NCBI GenBank assembly: GCA_034440635.1
Contig: JAOTON010002073.1
Span: 1,525,001 to 1,589,000, forward strand
Length of the DNA stretch: 64,000 nt
Direction: 5' to 3'
From: Lepas anatifera
Lineage: Eukaryota; Arthropoda; Thecostraca; Lepadidae
Below, piece by piece: positions 10,664 to 22,253 of this stretch. How positions within the stretch are numbered: the stretch's first letter is position 1; every line of letters starts with the position of its first letter. Position numbers and translations under genes: made by a program. Below the pieces are notes generated by a model. That model did no database searches. It was not told the DNA's origin and was given only the letters and a program-made list of their open reading frames with translations.

Positions 10664-11641
10664 GTGACCAGAGCGCGCCCGGGTGTCGAACCCTGCTGTC
10701 CAAACTCCAGGCTAGCTCTATTCCTGCCAAGGGAGGGAGGGGGAGCGGATTGAGACTCCGTAATGTCTCAAATCTCCCCGTCCAATTAAAATTTCGGGAT
10801 CGATTCTTAAAACGATGCGCTTGATTTTCAAGAAATAGAAGCGATTTTTTCTGACCATGAACTCTACTTTAAAAATCCAAAGCTGTGCAAAATCGTGGGA
10901 GATGCGTGCAACATGTTCTTTTTAGATTACCAATAACTCCTGGCCCTGCTGCTTGATTTTCACAAGACTAGTTACCGAGCGGACGCCCAACACCCGCGAG
11001 GTCTTTCCCAACATAAGGGTACACATTTTCATATGAGCGACACGGCCCGACACGGCCCTGCCCGACCGTCACGCTAAGGAAAAGCTTATATCTTTAAGAG
11101 GGGGCAACATACACTGATGGGTTCTACGCTATATTATAGCCCCATAAATTAAATTACTGACTAAACACATCAGGCCTGGGTAGGGCACTGCCGAAGCTTG
11201 TGGTACATGCAAAATCAGGGGCATGTCGAATGATCATAATGTCGTCACTTATTACATCATAACTCGGCTTTTGCTTATCTGAACAGTCCGAAACTTGCTG
11301 TGCAGGAAGCAGCAATGCTGTGCGTTAAAAGGTGAATATCAATTTTATCCTAACGTAAAATGATTGCGCACATGTGCACGAGATAGGGTGAGCAGATTTT
11401 ATCCCCCCACTATAATTTTGAAACTATGAATCCCACGACGATGTATTGTATTCTATTGTAGTAGCTGCGTACACTTCCACACGGGTGGTGGCTTTTCAAG
11501 TGCCGTCGTAATGAAAATGAAACAATGGAAACTATGGAAGGAGACGGAAGGATAAAGATGGATGAGGGTAAAGGAAGGGGGCATACTACCTGGCGGGGTC
11601 GCTGCTGCCCAAGGCTCATGCGCTCGCTACCTCCAGATAGT
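10664..11641. other. Intergenic, no gene recognised
   Basis: Mixed-composition sequence upstream of copy 1. Short frames at 10618-10824 and 11410-11619 show no domain. Confidence 0.45.
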
Positions 11642-12734
11642 TTAACCCTTGCCCCGGTGGCGGGTACGAGCCACCTTGCCCTGGTGGGGGGCTAAAAGAC
11701 CCCCACGATCTCAAAACTAAGAGAGCTGAAAAAGCGCAAACGGCAATCGAAGCTCTTCGAAAATGATATCGAAAATATTCGGTATTTTTTTGTCAGGTCA
11801 TATCAGGTACCAGAGGTAAATAGGTAAAATCGCTAATATGAGGTGTACTAAGAAAACCTCCTATATCTCAGAAACTATGATAGCTGAAACATTTTTTAAC
11901 ACCAGTAAGCTCTTGGATGTGCTTATTGGGCATTATTTTGTGTCAGGTAAAGCCTGGAGCTACAGGTACTAATATTGGGCATATTCTTGGGAATGTCCAT
12001 AGCCACCCATGCATAAGGGCGTTTACTTTTTCGCTAATATCTTCCAAACCAAACAAGATACAGCCATAGTTTATGACCATTGCAATCCCTCGTCATACGA
12101 ATCGAATGATATATGATATTGATGCCAGGTCAAATTTAAGAATTTGACCTGACCCAGGTCAACGGTCTGACCAACTTGACCTGGTATAGTCATGATGTAT
12201 ATCATTTGACTCCAGTGACTATACAAACACTTTGGTGACAAAATAAAGCTCTATTTAGTTTATTCAAAATTTATAGAGAAAAACACAAAATGCTTATTTG
12301 ACCTAAGGTGACCTTTTAAGGTACAAGTCAAATTTTGGTATCAGTCGAAATGGGCTAAGAACAAGTCGCAACCGATGTTTGAAGTTGATTCCATCCATGC
12401 TTACTGAGAAAGCTCATTTCGTGATTTTCCCATGTATTGTCAATGGGGAGGTCATGCTCTGCATGACCTTAGGTCACCAATATAAAATCCCGAAAATGTT
12501 GTGCTCCTGGTGGGCCAAGATGTGGTATGAGTTTCAACTTGATCAATTAACCCTTCTTTTAGTTATGCCGTCCTAAGTATTTTGAGGTGAGGTACTCCCT
12601 GACCTGGTGACCTGACCTATATGACCTTGAGCCGAAATTTTCGGAAATATGTAAATGTGAGGAACAGCTACAGTTTGGCTGCGCGCCGCCTTTTGGTCAC
12701 TCAACCCGAGGGGGTCACCTCCCACCGCGGTTAA
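11642..12734. mobile_element. TTAA-bounded DNA element, family W
   Basis: It starts TTAACCCTTGCCCCGGTGG and ends CCCACCGCGGTTAA, with TTAA at 11642-11645 and 12731-12734. Ends match only imperfectly. AGGTCA/TGACCT clusters lie at 12125-12185, 12300-12315, 12450-12475 and 12588-12630. No coding capacity. It resembles families A and Y in plan but differs in sequence. Confidence 0.6.
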
Positions 12735-13259
12735 GGGTGAGGAGGAGAATACGTATAAGGATTCCTGGCTGCTACATACACAAACACAGACACATACACA
12801 TAAGCAGACATATGAACGTAAAACACAAAACAAAATGAAGAAGATGAAGGTGAAATAGGCGATGCTCGGTGTCGTGTTTGTTTCATTTTCGGATAGATGG
12901 TCCAGAATGAGTAACTTCGTTGTTCTTGTATGAATTTTGTCTTCGAGTTTTGATTTGAATCTTGTCTCCTTTAAACTTACAACACATGTTCAGACGGATT
13001 TAAGAACAAGATAGCACTGCTTAGGTACATTTGAGGTCCTACGCCGCGTGTGCAGCTGAGCAATGTCGATCATTTATGCATGGATGTTAAATATTTTTTG
13101 GTGTTGCAGTCTCCGCTGGAAATCCTTGGTGCTAGCGTACGGTGGTTTACGGGCTAGATGTTAAAACAGATCAGGTGCGTTTTGAAGCGTGGGAATCACT
13201 TGAAAAACATTTTGGAGGTGAAAATAGATCCAAGCTAGTGGATAGGTATATTTCAGTCG
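12735..13259. other. Intergenic, CA-rich patch, no gene
   Basis: A loose CA-rich stretch at about 12772-12808, then AT-rich DNA without recognisable coding signals. Confidence 0.45.
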
Positions 13260-13400
13260 CAGTGGCGGATGCAAGAGGACAGGGGCTCACACCCCCTCCC
13301 CGAAATGTCTGAGTGCCTATAGTAGATGTATGGCCGGAGGCTGTCCGAGGTAGTGGCGCGGAAGGCCCGAGCCCCTAGTCCTACCCCCCCAATATGGTCC
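13260..13400. mobile_element. hAT-type element end, truncated
   Basis: CAGTGGCGGATGCAAGAGG at 13260 resembles the GGCGGATC-type ends of the small hAT-like elements at 20803, 34999 and 39939. No matching right end was found, so only a fragment remains. Confidence 0.35.
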
Positions 13401-13870
13401 TGGGTCTGATACTTTTCCGTTGTGTATTAGACATGTGCGAGACTCACCGACGAATCTCTTTTAAGGCGAGTGCCAATGGCAACTTAAGTTGCCTGAGGCT
13501 AAGTTGCCGGAAGCTGGCAGAGTTTACATGGCATACCACCGGAGCAACGACCACTATACCAGAAGATATAGCAGGTAAATTGCCACCGGGTGCTCCCAGC
13601 TTTCATGTTCAGTGCACCACCTTAGCGAAATATTATCCGCAAATTAGAGGGGTGAAAAGGTACGAGTTTGGCGCCGAGACAAGTTTCCGCTCGCACCACA
13701 TGTCCATTTTTCCTGGTTTGGTTGTGCACACCAAACACTGGAAAGACGGGTTGGACAATATTAGTGATCTTGCGTCGAAACAGTTTGAAAACGTACGGAG
13801 GTATCGAAACGCAAATCGACACCTGTTTTTTTTGTATCTTCGTGGAAGATGCTACTTGGGTCCGTGCTAG
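13394..13870 (+). other. 158-codon open frame of unknown status
   Basis: The frame is longer than expected by chance and not low-complexity, containing KLPPGAPSFHVQC and VVHTKHWKDGLDNISDLASKQ. I recognise no family. There is no clear start context, and the segment lies between repeats (a hAT end on the left, a 58-bp tandem repeat on the right). It could be a domesticated or decayed element frame, or chance. Confidence 0.2.
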
Positions 13871-13910
13871 AAGAGGGGCATTTGTTACTTCCTAAACATC
13901 CGTATTTAAA

Positions 13911-14027
13911 CCGAAAGTGCCGGGAAAAGAGGACGACTCGGCGAAAGTACGGGACCCATTGTTTAAAACCGAAAGTGCCGGGAAAAGAGTAGACGACTCA
14001 GGTGGAGTACGGGACCCATCTATTAAC
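13911..14027. repeat. 58-bp tandem duplication
   Basis: Units start at 13911 and 13969. Both contain CCGAAAGTGCCGGGAAAAGA, then GACGACTC and GTACGGGACCCAT, and the second has a few small differences. Confidence 0.8.
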
Positions 14028-15561
14028 CCATCAGCCGGCTTCCCGTCGAGCTTCCAACATTGAGATATTTCTTGGGAAAGTTCGACTGATGATCGCCGAT
14101 TGGAGCGAGAAAATGAAGATGTGAGATATGTGAGATTCGCGAGAAAAATGACTCCGAATTAAGCACCAATGAACTAGCGACCGAGACGTCGCGTTCCGTG
14201 CCGGGTTTGAGAGGCGCGACGGGTACATTAAGGCGCGAATAGTTCGCGAACGGATGCCAACATCTAATACGAGACATGACATGAACCTATTAATGAAATA
14301 AAAATCGTCAGTGATTGAGTGTCTTGTAAGCGTACTGATTCCCGTTAAACCGCCACACCTTGGAAGCCCCGCGTGTATATATAGGCACTCAGACGTTTTG
14401 GGGGGGTTGGCCGGCCCCCCTACATCCGCCTGACGAATTATACCCTCACTTTTGGTATCATATGGTCCACTGTGTTTGGGATATCCCATTCAAACGCCGG
14501 TCGCTCTAGGTGCGCACCAAGATTTCCAATGGACACTACAACGCCAAAAGTTTCTCAAACATCCATGGATAAATGCTCGATATTGCTCATGTTCCTGTGC
14601 CCTGATTTCCAATTTTTCACTTTTGGCTTCATAAGGCCTGGCACAATAGAAAACTATGTTAAGGAACGATCCAAATAATGATAATGTTGATATTTTCGCT
14701 CACCCCTAGTATGCACCCGCACCCCTCTTCGATATCTCAGAAGCTACCGGCTCGGTTAGACTAATATGAGGTATACAGATTTGTCCCAGAAAAATGACTG
14801 GTCTGCGCCATTCGGCTCCAAAGTCATACCTTACGTGCGCACGAGCTCGCCCCTTCAATAATGAGAATTCAAAACATTTCAATTATCACAGAATAATTGA
14901 GGACATTTTTGGGGAGATTCAAGGATGTACCACGATGCTCCAAGCAGATGCTGTGGCGTACTACTGGACTGAACTATTCAAAAGACTTCTCTCAGTGGCG
15001 GGTTCAGAACACTGAAAACAGGTGACCGATATTTATTGTCTCACATATTTCTGGCGATGACCTACATGTTTACAATGCTGCGAAAAGCTCAAACGGTTGG
15101 TAAAAGTCTCGATTTTAGGTTTCCAAACTATTGAAGAATAACCATTCTCCATTGTATTTTTCCAAAGTGAGGGAAAGTTCACTAATTTTCTTTTAGTTGG
15201 TCATTGTTAGTTTTCTGCTCATGAAAAAGTAGAAAATGGTGCGCAGCTTCGGTTCCAGGCTTCACAATTTCTATAAAAATCATAATTGAGAACAGGTGGC
15301 TCCAAAGCAGGAAAATATGGGATTTCTATCATTTTTCCATATACTATTTCTGACTGTCTTTGTTCGTTGTTACTTCTGGTAGTTGGAGAATTCGTCTTGA
15401 CCCTCACCTTGGTGGGGGGTGTTTGAACACCCCTTCCCACCATCCAATTTTTGTCTCCAGCTGGGAGAGATCGCACGAACCTCATCTCCCAATTTTCCGC
15501 GGGACCCGCCAAGAGTCGATCGCGCAACACGTGCGGCCGGGCACTGGGAACTGCTGGATAT
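14028..15561. other. Intergenic, no gene recognised
   Basis: Open frames on both strands (for example 14031-14489 minus and 14794-15015 plus) show no domain, splice context or similarity to the flanking genes. Confidence 0.4.
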
Positions 15562-15925
15562 GCCGCCCCGGTAGCGCAGTTGTAGAGCATTGGGCTCCGG
15601 CCCGCTGTTCAGGAACATGCAGTGGCAGTGAGTGTTCGGGCTTAGGATCGGTTCCCCTGAGACGCTCCGGCGCTCAAAAGTTTACCCGATGAAGGTCGCC
15701 TGGCAACTGAATGGTGAGAGGTTGACCTGAGTTGGGCGGCCGTCTGTGTGCTTTGTGGGACGTTAAACTTTGGTTTCTAAAATTACACTTCATTGTGGGA
15801 GTTGCTCACTCGGATGGTGGCCTGGGGTCTCGTGACAATTCCCTTGATGACTTGAGTGATGCTCCCAGCTCCAATTTCCAAAAACGGATCTTGCAACAAC
15901 TCGGGCAAAATTAATAACAATAATA
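15562..15925 (+). repeat. tRNA-derived SINE, family 1
   Basis: Begins GCCGCCCCGGTAGCGCAGTT, a tRNA-like head with pol III A box, followed by a B-box-like GATCGGTTCCCC, a body with GTGGGACGTTAAACTTTGG and an AT-rich tail with AATAATAAAA. Homologous copies lie at 18891-19249 and 55536-55890, all on the plus strand. The A box is slightly changed here (GCGCAG for GCTCAG). Confidence 0.8.
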
Positions 15926-16239
15926 AAAATGTAGATACAGTGGCGCGGTGGTCTGCGAGCTGGACTTCAGAAGGGTGACGTAAACAAAATGAGAGCCAGC
16001 CACACCACGTGACCCCAGCAGCTGGCGTGTCGTAAAGCCCCAGGGTCCCTCACCCAGAGCCCTTCGGCCATCTATATCTTATCAACGAGCTAAGATATGA
16101 AACGTTTCAGAGGCAGTGTCCTGGTGTTCTTGATGATATTTTACGGACGTCGTAGGTTTGAACGTCTGTGTGACTGTTGGTAGCACAGCCGATGAACAAT
16201 AGTACGGGACAGGACGGCGTTGTTTGTGTACTCTGCCTG
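15926..16239. other. Intergenic, no gene recognised
   Basis: Nothing identifiable apart from being the left flank of the repeat at 16240. Confidence 0.4.
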
Positions 16240-16369
16240 GACCGGCGGATGCAAAGGTCAGGGTCCTTATCTTATCTGATATGGATATTTTCTAGGTCCG
16301 CCAAAGGAGGTAAATACCAAGGGCTACAGAGCTCAGGCTCAAAGCAGTCTGCAGCAAAGTAGCCCCTCC

Positions 16370-16408
<39 letters not shown>
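16240..16408. repeat. Interspersed repeat ending in (CT)n
   Basis: Matches 34415-34577 through GGTCCTTATCTTATCT, GGGCTACAGAG and GCAAAG, then a (CT)n run at 16373-16408. A fixed sequence followed by a simple-repeat tail suggests a SINE-like element with a CT tail. Confidence 0.6.
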
Positions 16409-16412
<4 letters not shown>

Positions 16413-16754
16413 TGACTGTCACCACTTGGTATGCAATGCATGTGAATTGTGCGACTGCAAAATTTCCGGGATGCCAAAATGCAGGCTATATTTTGAAGTA
16501 TATATGACAAATATCCTTGACTAATCCTTCCAATTCTTTTCGTAGATTGATGCAGTTCAGTGGTCTGAAATGTAAATCAGACTGTTTTATATTTCGTACA
16601 GGTTTCAGTTCTTGGGAAAAAATTGCAGAGGGAATAAATTAGCATCACCCTTCAGCGCAGGATTTTAGTGCCTTAAATTCAGCAACGAACACCACAGTTG
16701 GCATGGTTTACCCGGTGTTGGCCACCAGATCCTCAGTTCGGCTGCCACTTCTAC

Positions 16755-16965
16755 GTTAAAGAGGCAGTGTGCAGGCATGGCAAGCACGTGGCCGACCTCC
16801 CCCTCCCTCTCTATTAGGACAACTGCCGCAAACCAGCAGGAGGGGGAGACACGATCTCCGCACCTCCCAGCCGGGAATTAGCTGTCTTGCCCACCAGTCA
16901 CCCGTTGATAGCCACCTGGGAAGACGTCATTAGCTCCCCAGTCCTTATCCAAGCTGCTTAGCCAC
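16755..16965. repeat. Interspersed repeat R2, copy 1
   Basis: About 85% identical to 35603-35820, sharing GAGGCAGTG, GCACGTGGCCGACCTCCCCC and GACACGATCTCCGCACCTC. Not classified. Confidence 0.7.
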
Positions 16966-18890
16966 CAGGGACACCAGATGGACCCTTCTTAGATTAGCGT
17001 GACGCAATTAAGTGGCGAGGAATGAAAGGGCACGCCAAATCCATGGGTCATTTCATTTCTTGTATGGTGGTAATCACGTTTGGTATTGGCGTCAGCTGTC
17101 AGTTAAAGCAGTGGTGAATATATTTGCCAATTAGCGGGATTCTGGCCTGATCCGGTGGAGCGTGGCATCTATTTTGGGAAATGAGCCCTTTGGAACCACG
17201 CCGCGGCTGTGCTTTCAATGGGGTGCCGACAAGGGTCAGGGGCGGCAGCGGGGTGGCCAGCGCGGCTACCAAATATTACTCCTGGCTCTACAATCCTTTC
17301 TGAACGTTCATAGCATGCTAACACGTGCATTTACGGAGGTCTGAGCCACCTTCGCTTTGACGTGGGGGGGGGCATGTACCTTACCCCTAAGATCTTGAAA
17401 ACCACACTCACAAACATATTGACGGGCTGACAACATTCACGGAGGAAAATTATAATTATAACTATGCCAAATACATGTAAACACATATGGTAGTCCTCCA
17501 TCACCTAAATCCAAACCTGTTCAGTGAGGCATGCCGTACTCTGTCGGAGAAACATATGTATAGGATCCGATCCTCCCATGCTATTCATTTTTCAAGCGGG
17601 GTATCCTATCCTGACCCCAGCTATCTTGCCCCAGATCTCCATTCATGTAGTAAGCCCCGTGGCATCCCGGCGAGCTCGCCTGCGTCCCCCCCACACCCCG
17701 CCGCTGCGGACCCGTCGCCGCCGCGTTGCTCGCTTCGCCGCCCGAGCTGGTTTTCTCTGGTCTCGCAGCCCGACACGGTATTGCGTCTCTCTCATCGTCT
17801 CACTGTCTCATTGGTACCTCATCTCTCTTGACACTTCCTTTACCTTCTTCCCGTCACTTTCTCTTTGTTACTCTTATGAGGCCTTTCTTTTACTCGGCCT
17901 GTGCTCATATTTGATCTAGGGAGTTTCGTGCGGCGCCTGCCGCTGGACTTAAACGCTGATGTTTTAATCTCCTGTTGTGCATTTTAACCATACTTGTATG
18001 TGTGTGTGTGTGCGTAAATACATGTCATGGCTACAATCTTCTCGCCAGTTTGAGCCAATTTCTTTCAATTACATGATAATCTGTCATTTCTTTACTCACC
18101 TGATATAAAAATGAAAAAAAGCTTGCACGTTCTCCTAATTCGTTCATGCCTTTGAAAGGCTCAGGAAGGCTACTGTTGGTCAATAGGACAACCCCTGGCT
18201 TGAGCGGGGAAATTGGCGTCAGTGCCGGGGTAATTGTTTTGACCCCAACATTTGAAGCCAGCAATATTCCCCGAACCAGGCTCGACACAGTGATGAAGCG
18301 AGTACGCCGACAGCGCTGAACAGAGCACTCATTTCACTTCTAGTGCTTCCATTGAGCTAAAAAAACTTGCTATCCCAAACATATTCACATGACATTGACG
18401 CCATCCTTAGAGAATCCACTACCCATGTCCATGCTTCATATTATATGAAACCTTTTACAGGCAAGCACTGAATAATCCGGATTGGTCCCACTTTGTTACT
18501 TTCTGACGTCTTCACATAATTGTGCCTCGTTGCGTCGCATGCTTTTCAGATCCAAATACAAAGCTGGTGTTTATTCTGTAAATTAACAATTATTTATTTC
18601 CAGCGAAACTGAGTAAGCAAGGACGATGTGATTGGCAATAATATTTCCAATTTTTAAGAATTCTGGTGCACTCGAGGTGCAAACAGGGTGTTTGCTTGGG
18701 TCCAAAATGGCGTCAATCGTTTTTGTCATATATACCTTTTAGACAAGCTCGTCACTAACTGACAAAATTTCAATACAAAAGAAGCAAAATGAATGCATGT
18801 TGAAAGAGAAGGTCATAAGAGGCCAGGTCTGTCTCGTCGCCCAACAAACTCATATTTAAGCTATTTGGGGAACATAATAGCTTAATAATA
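16966..18890. other. Intergenic, repeat fragments, no gene
   Basis: Contains an end fragment of family Y at 17319-17410 (CTAACACGTGCATTTACGG, GGTCTGAGCCACC) and a short GT run near 17998. The overlapping frames at 17487-17919 come from C/T-rich sequence and show no domain. Confidence 0.45.
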
Positions 18891-19249
18891 GCCGCCCCGG
18901 TAGCTCAGTTTAGTAGAGCGTTAGGCTCCGGCCTGCTGCTCAGAAGCATGCAGTGTCAGTGCATGTCCAGGCTTGAGATCGGTTCCCCTGAGACGCTCCG
19001 GCGCTCAATAGTTTGCCCGACGTAGGTCAGCTGGCAACTGACTGGTGAGAGGGTGACCTGAGCGGGGCGACCGACCCTGTGCTTTGTGGGACGTTAAACT
19101 TTAGCTTCTAAATTATTCCCTTCATTGTGGGAGTTGCTTGTTCGGGTGGTGGGGTTGGGGTCTCCGTGACAAGTCCCTTGAGAACTCTAGTGAGACACAG
19201 ACTCCAGCAGCCTTACTGGGAACAAGTTAGACAAATTTTATAAAAAAAC
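18891..19249 (+). repeat. tRNA-derived SINE, family 1
   Basis: Starts GCCGCCCCGGTAGCTCAGTT with an intact A box and ends in TTTTATAAAAAAACAT. Same body as the copies at 15562 and 55536, including GAGACGCTCCGGCGCTCAAT and GTGGGACGTTAAACTTT. Confidence 0.8.
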
Positions 19250-19621
19250 ATATAAGCGTTCTAGCCTAGGTAAGAGAAAAGTAGTAGAACTCCAATCTGG
19301 CTAGACTTATGGTCTAAGAGGGCCTAGTTTTTAGTCAGCTAGTGCTGTAAGGCTTGCTGGGTCCGTCACTTATTGCCGAAGACAAAGCGGATGAATGAGG
19401 TTTTTCAGCAAGATAATTGATTGCCTCCTTGTTTGATTTAGAAATTGAAGCAACGATGCCCGTTTCGTTGCCGATTTGTGGGGTCAGATGTCCAAAAAAG
19501 TGTTTATTTGATCTAGCCGAGATAAATTTTTACATCGAGATGAAACATTTTTCGAGACGAAATTTGCCTTTAAAGTTTTACAAAAGATCACATGAGTATC
19601 CTCATTATGCAGAATTAATAG
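19250..19621. other. Intergenic, no gene recognised
   Basis: The open frame entering the TTAA element from 19417 has no recognised domain. Confidence 0.4.
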
Positions 19622-20650
19622 TTAACCCGCGCCAAACCGGGGTTCCGGCGCCACCTTCGCCCCACCGTGGGGCCATCAATGGCCCCTCTAACTCCGAAAA
19701 TATGGGCGTTAGCGCAAATCTGCAAAGTGCACTAGAAAGCTCGCGTGAATTCAGTAAGAAATTACTTCACATGTTTTAGTGCTCAGGTCAATGGCTTGAC
19801 CTCCAAAGGTCAAATTAGGTCAAGATCGGCTATTTTCACTCAAATATGCAATGCTTAAGCAAACTGGGCATAACTCTTATGCCATTAGAGCTATTGAGGT
19901 CTGGTAAAGTACATTTGATAGGACATTGCCATTCCTTTTTCCACTATGTGAAACGTAAAGATCTCCCGCCAGTGGTTTGACCTCCAGAGGTCACTTCGTG
20001 ACCTAATATTACCTGAGGTCACGAAAGGTCAGAAAGTGACCTTACCGTATATCAAATGAAAGCTAGTGACAATACAAACACGATGGTGTTGGTTTCAGCG
20101 CTCTAGCTTAATTAGGTCAAAATTTATTGTCAAAATACTGTTTTAGACCCCTGGTGACCTTGGATGACGTTTGAGAGGTCAAAGGGCAAATATGGCCCCT
20201 GGAATCCGTGAAAGGGTGTCCAAAAACGCTTTTCTGGTCAAGCTGAGCATTTTCAATCGTTTTTGTAAATTTTAGATCATAAGACAGCTTTTCCCTATGC
20301 TTTTTCAATGGGAGAGGTCACCTCGTGACCTGACCTCAGGGCACGAAATCGAAAAATCCCGGATATACGCCTTGTAGTCTCTGGAGGGGTCATAAAGTGT
20401 AGGAAGTTTCAAATCGATCGACTTCGAAATGTAGCTCTTACAGAGCTCTAAATTTAAAGTGAGGTGACCTTGGTTGACCTCGTCTGGTGACCTGACCTTG
20501 GGTGACCCCGGGTGAAAAATTTCTGGGATGGTGAGAAAATGATGCAGTGAGAGGTAGAGCCCTCAACCGTGGTGCTGCGCCTCATCGTTTTTCTGCAATC
20601 CCGGAAAAACCTTAGGGGGCCATCGATGGCCCCGGTGGGGCGAGGGTTAA
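19622..20650. mobile_element. TTAA-bounded DNA element, family A, full length
   Basis: TTAA at 19622-19625 and 20647-20650. The left end is TTAACCCGCGCCAAACCGGGG and the right end is CCCCGGTGGGGCGAGGGTTAA read inward. Length 1029 bp, inverted relative to 7948-8978 (1031 bp). No ORF of transposase size. AGGTCA/TGACCT hexamers recur at 19785-19830, 19978-20042, 20150-20185, 20310-20340 and 20460-20515. It is the best-preserved copy, together with 7948-8978. Confidence 0.75.
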
Positions 20651-20721
20651 GGTACCGGACTGTGATGCCGGGCTACATTCAAGTGATGATTCGCACCTCA
20701 ATTGCTACCAATCTTAGTTAA

Positions 20722-20727
20722 AAATAT

Positions 20728-20765
<38 letters not shown>

Positions 20766-20766
20766 C
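20722..20766. repeat. TA tract followed by poly-T
   Basis: A short TA run passes into an almost pure T run of about 20 bases. Confidence 0.75.
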
Positions 20767-20802
20767 TTCGTGTTCTTCAGGATTTCCCCTGATTATTTAG
20801 GC

Positions 20803-21082
20803 CATAGGCGGATCCAGGGGGCAAAGGGGGATAAGTGCCTCCCTTCCTTATCGACCTTCGCTGCCTCTTGAAATGATCACGGCGCTTCCTGAAAGGTCGA
20901 TGGCGCACCCCTAAAATGCTGCTTTCCATCCCTCCCTCTTCCCCCAAGATTCGAAAACTGGCACCCACGGATAGGATTTTGCACCCACCTGATAGGTTTA
21001 TCTGGTCAGAAGTGTCACCCTCTGGTCCAGAAGGTGGCCTGCGGGAAGGGACTCCTGATGGGCAATCCTGGATCCACCCATG
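20803..21082. mobile_element. Small hAT-like MITE
   Basis: Terminal inverted repeats CATAGGCGGATCCAGGG and CCTGGATCCACCCATG, with flanking 8-mers ATTTAGGC and ATGTAAGC that match at 6 of 8 positions. An 8-bp duplication is the hAT hallmark. About 280 bp, non-coding. Related to 34999-35259 in opposite orientation. Confidence 0.65.
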
Positions 21083-21305
21083 ATGTAAGCAGAGTCGTCA
21101 TATTTCTTCAGACCTTGTTGTAGGCGATTCAAAAAGAGCATCGGGTCTAACAATCGATCGCGATGCTTCCCTTGCAAAATTAAATGGTATCTGATTGGGA
21201 CTACTCGAACTGTTTGTGGTACGCGAACGTCTCGTAGGAGCCACTCTCAGCCCGTCAAAGGCCAGATTGTTAATCTTTGTGGATTTTGTCGTTCCTCGAA
21301 AATTT

Positions 21306-21344
21306 TATTAACATGGTCGTGCGTCGGTCACGACCATGTTAATA
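21306..21344. repeat. Perfect 16-bp hairpin
   Basis: TATTAACATGGTCGTG at 21306-21321 and its exact complement at 21329-21344, separated by a 7-base loop. It lies about 600 bp beyond the stop codon of copy 2 on its strand. Confidence 0.85.
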
Positions 21345-21639
21345 GAAAATTCAAAGCTGCATTGAAAATAAAAAAATGCGTTACTTACAAGGATGTGTAA
21401 GAATTACGCTACATAGCCACAAAAAACAAATATCATTGGGCTTATATTACAACGATGTGGGGTAATAAGAACAATGTAGTGGTTCCTTTATCAAATGACA
21501 CAGTTATGCTAGCATAGAACGAGTTTTTGTTTTTTTTCAATATTCACACGCCATCATTAGAATCTACATCTACAGCACATGCACTACACTAATTCAAGGC
21601 GGGACACTACCGCGCGATGTAACGAGAAAATCAGCACTT

Positions 21640-21690
21640 CCACACAATTCACCGTCGACCCAAAAACATCTCAAATTTACAGCATTCTAA
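21640..21690 (-). other. Likely 3' UTR segment shared by copies 2 and 3
   Basis: Matches 45810-45870 loosely (ACCGTCGACCCAAA against ACCATCGACCAACA, and TTTACAGCATT against TCTACAGCACTT). It lies 240-300 bp downstream of each stop codon, which suggests a conserved piece of 3' untranslated sequence. Confidence 0.4.
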
Positions 21691-21927
21691 GGAAGCAAGC
21701 ATGGTATAAAGTGAAAAGGCATGAAGGCACAGCAGTAGTGTGTATCTGTGATTCACGATCAACAGTGTTTTTTTTATAACGTAGCATCATTGACCTTGGG
21801 CGACCATTATTTACAAACACTGTCTTCCCATCCATGCAAGGGGTGACGACTGTATGGCGTCGGCCACGATGGCGGCGTCCTGGGCTCTCTGGAGCCGGAT
21901 AGCCAGGCTGTCGATACAACAACAGCG

Positions 21928-22253
21928 TCACTCGTATTCCTCGTACTGAACTGGGTGGATCTCTGGCCACTCGCCAACCCAGGTGTCTGGCACCTCGCGG
22001 GGCAGCGCCTCCATCACGCCGCTCATCTCCACGCCCGAGCTCTCGCCACCAGACCGGTCCTCCTGGCTGCCGCCACAGTCCTGCTGGTGGCTGGATGCCG
22101 TGTCACTCGACTGCGCATGCGCAGACAGACTGTCAGGACTCCGCTGTTCCAGCGAAGGCAGCGGGACGTAGCGGTTCCCGCTGTAGCGGAGGAAGTACCG
22201 ACCGAGTTCCGGGTGTGTGATGGGGCCCGGGTTTTCTGCGAGCCTCAGCTGAT
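21928..22253 (-). CDS. Copy 2 exon 11 (C-terminus)
   Basis: Acceptor ttctcag precedes ATCAGCTG, and the stop TGA is at 21928-21930. It encodes DQLRLAENPGPITHPELGRY, then YVPLPSLEQR, the conserved end of the YccV-like domain, and a Ser/Gln/acid-rich tail ending EYE. Nearly identical to exon 11 of copy 3 over almost its whole length. Confidence 0.85.

Noticed and set aside
15562..15640. Functional tRNA gene
   Set aside because: Only the head is tRNA-like; it continues into a repeated body with two other copies, so it is a SINE.
17487..17919. Overlapping frames of 114 and 131 codons
   Set aside because: C/T- and CG-rich sequence yields Pro/Ser/Arg runs in two frames at once; no domain.
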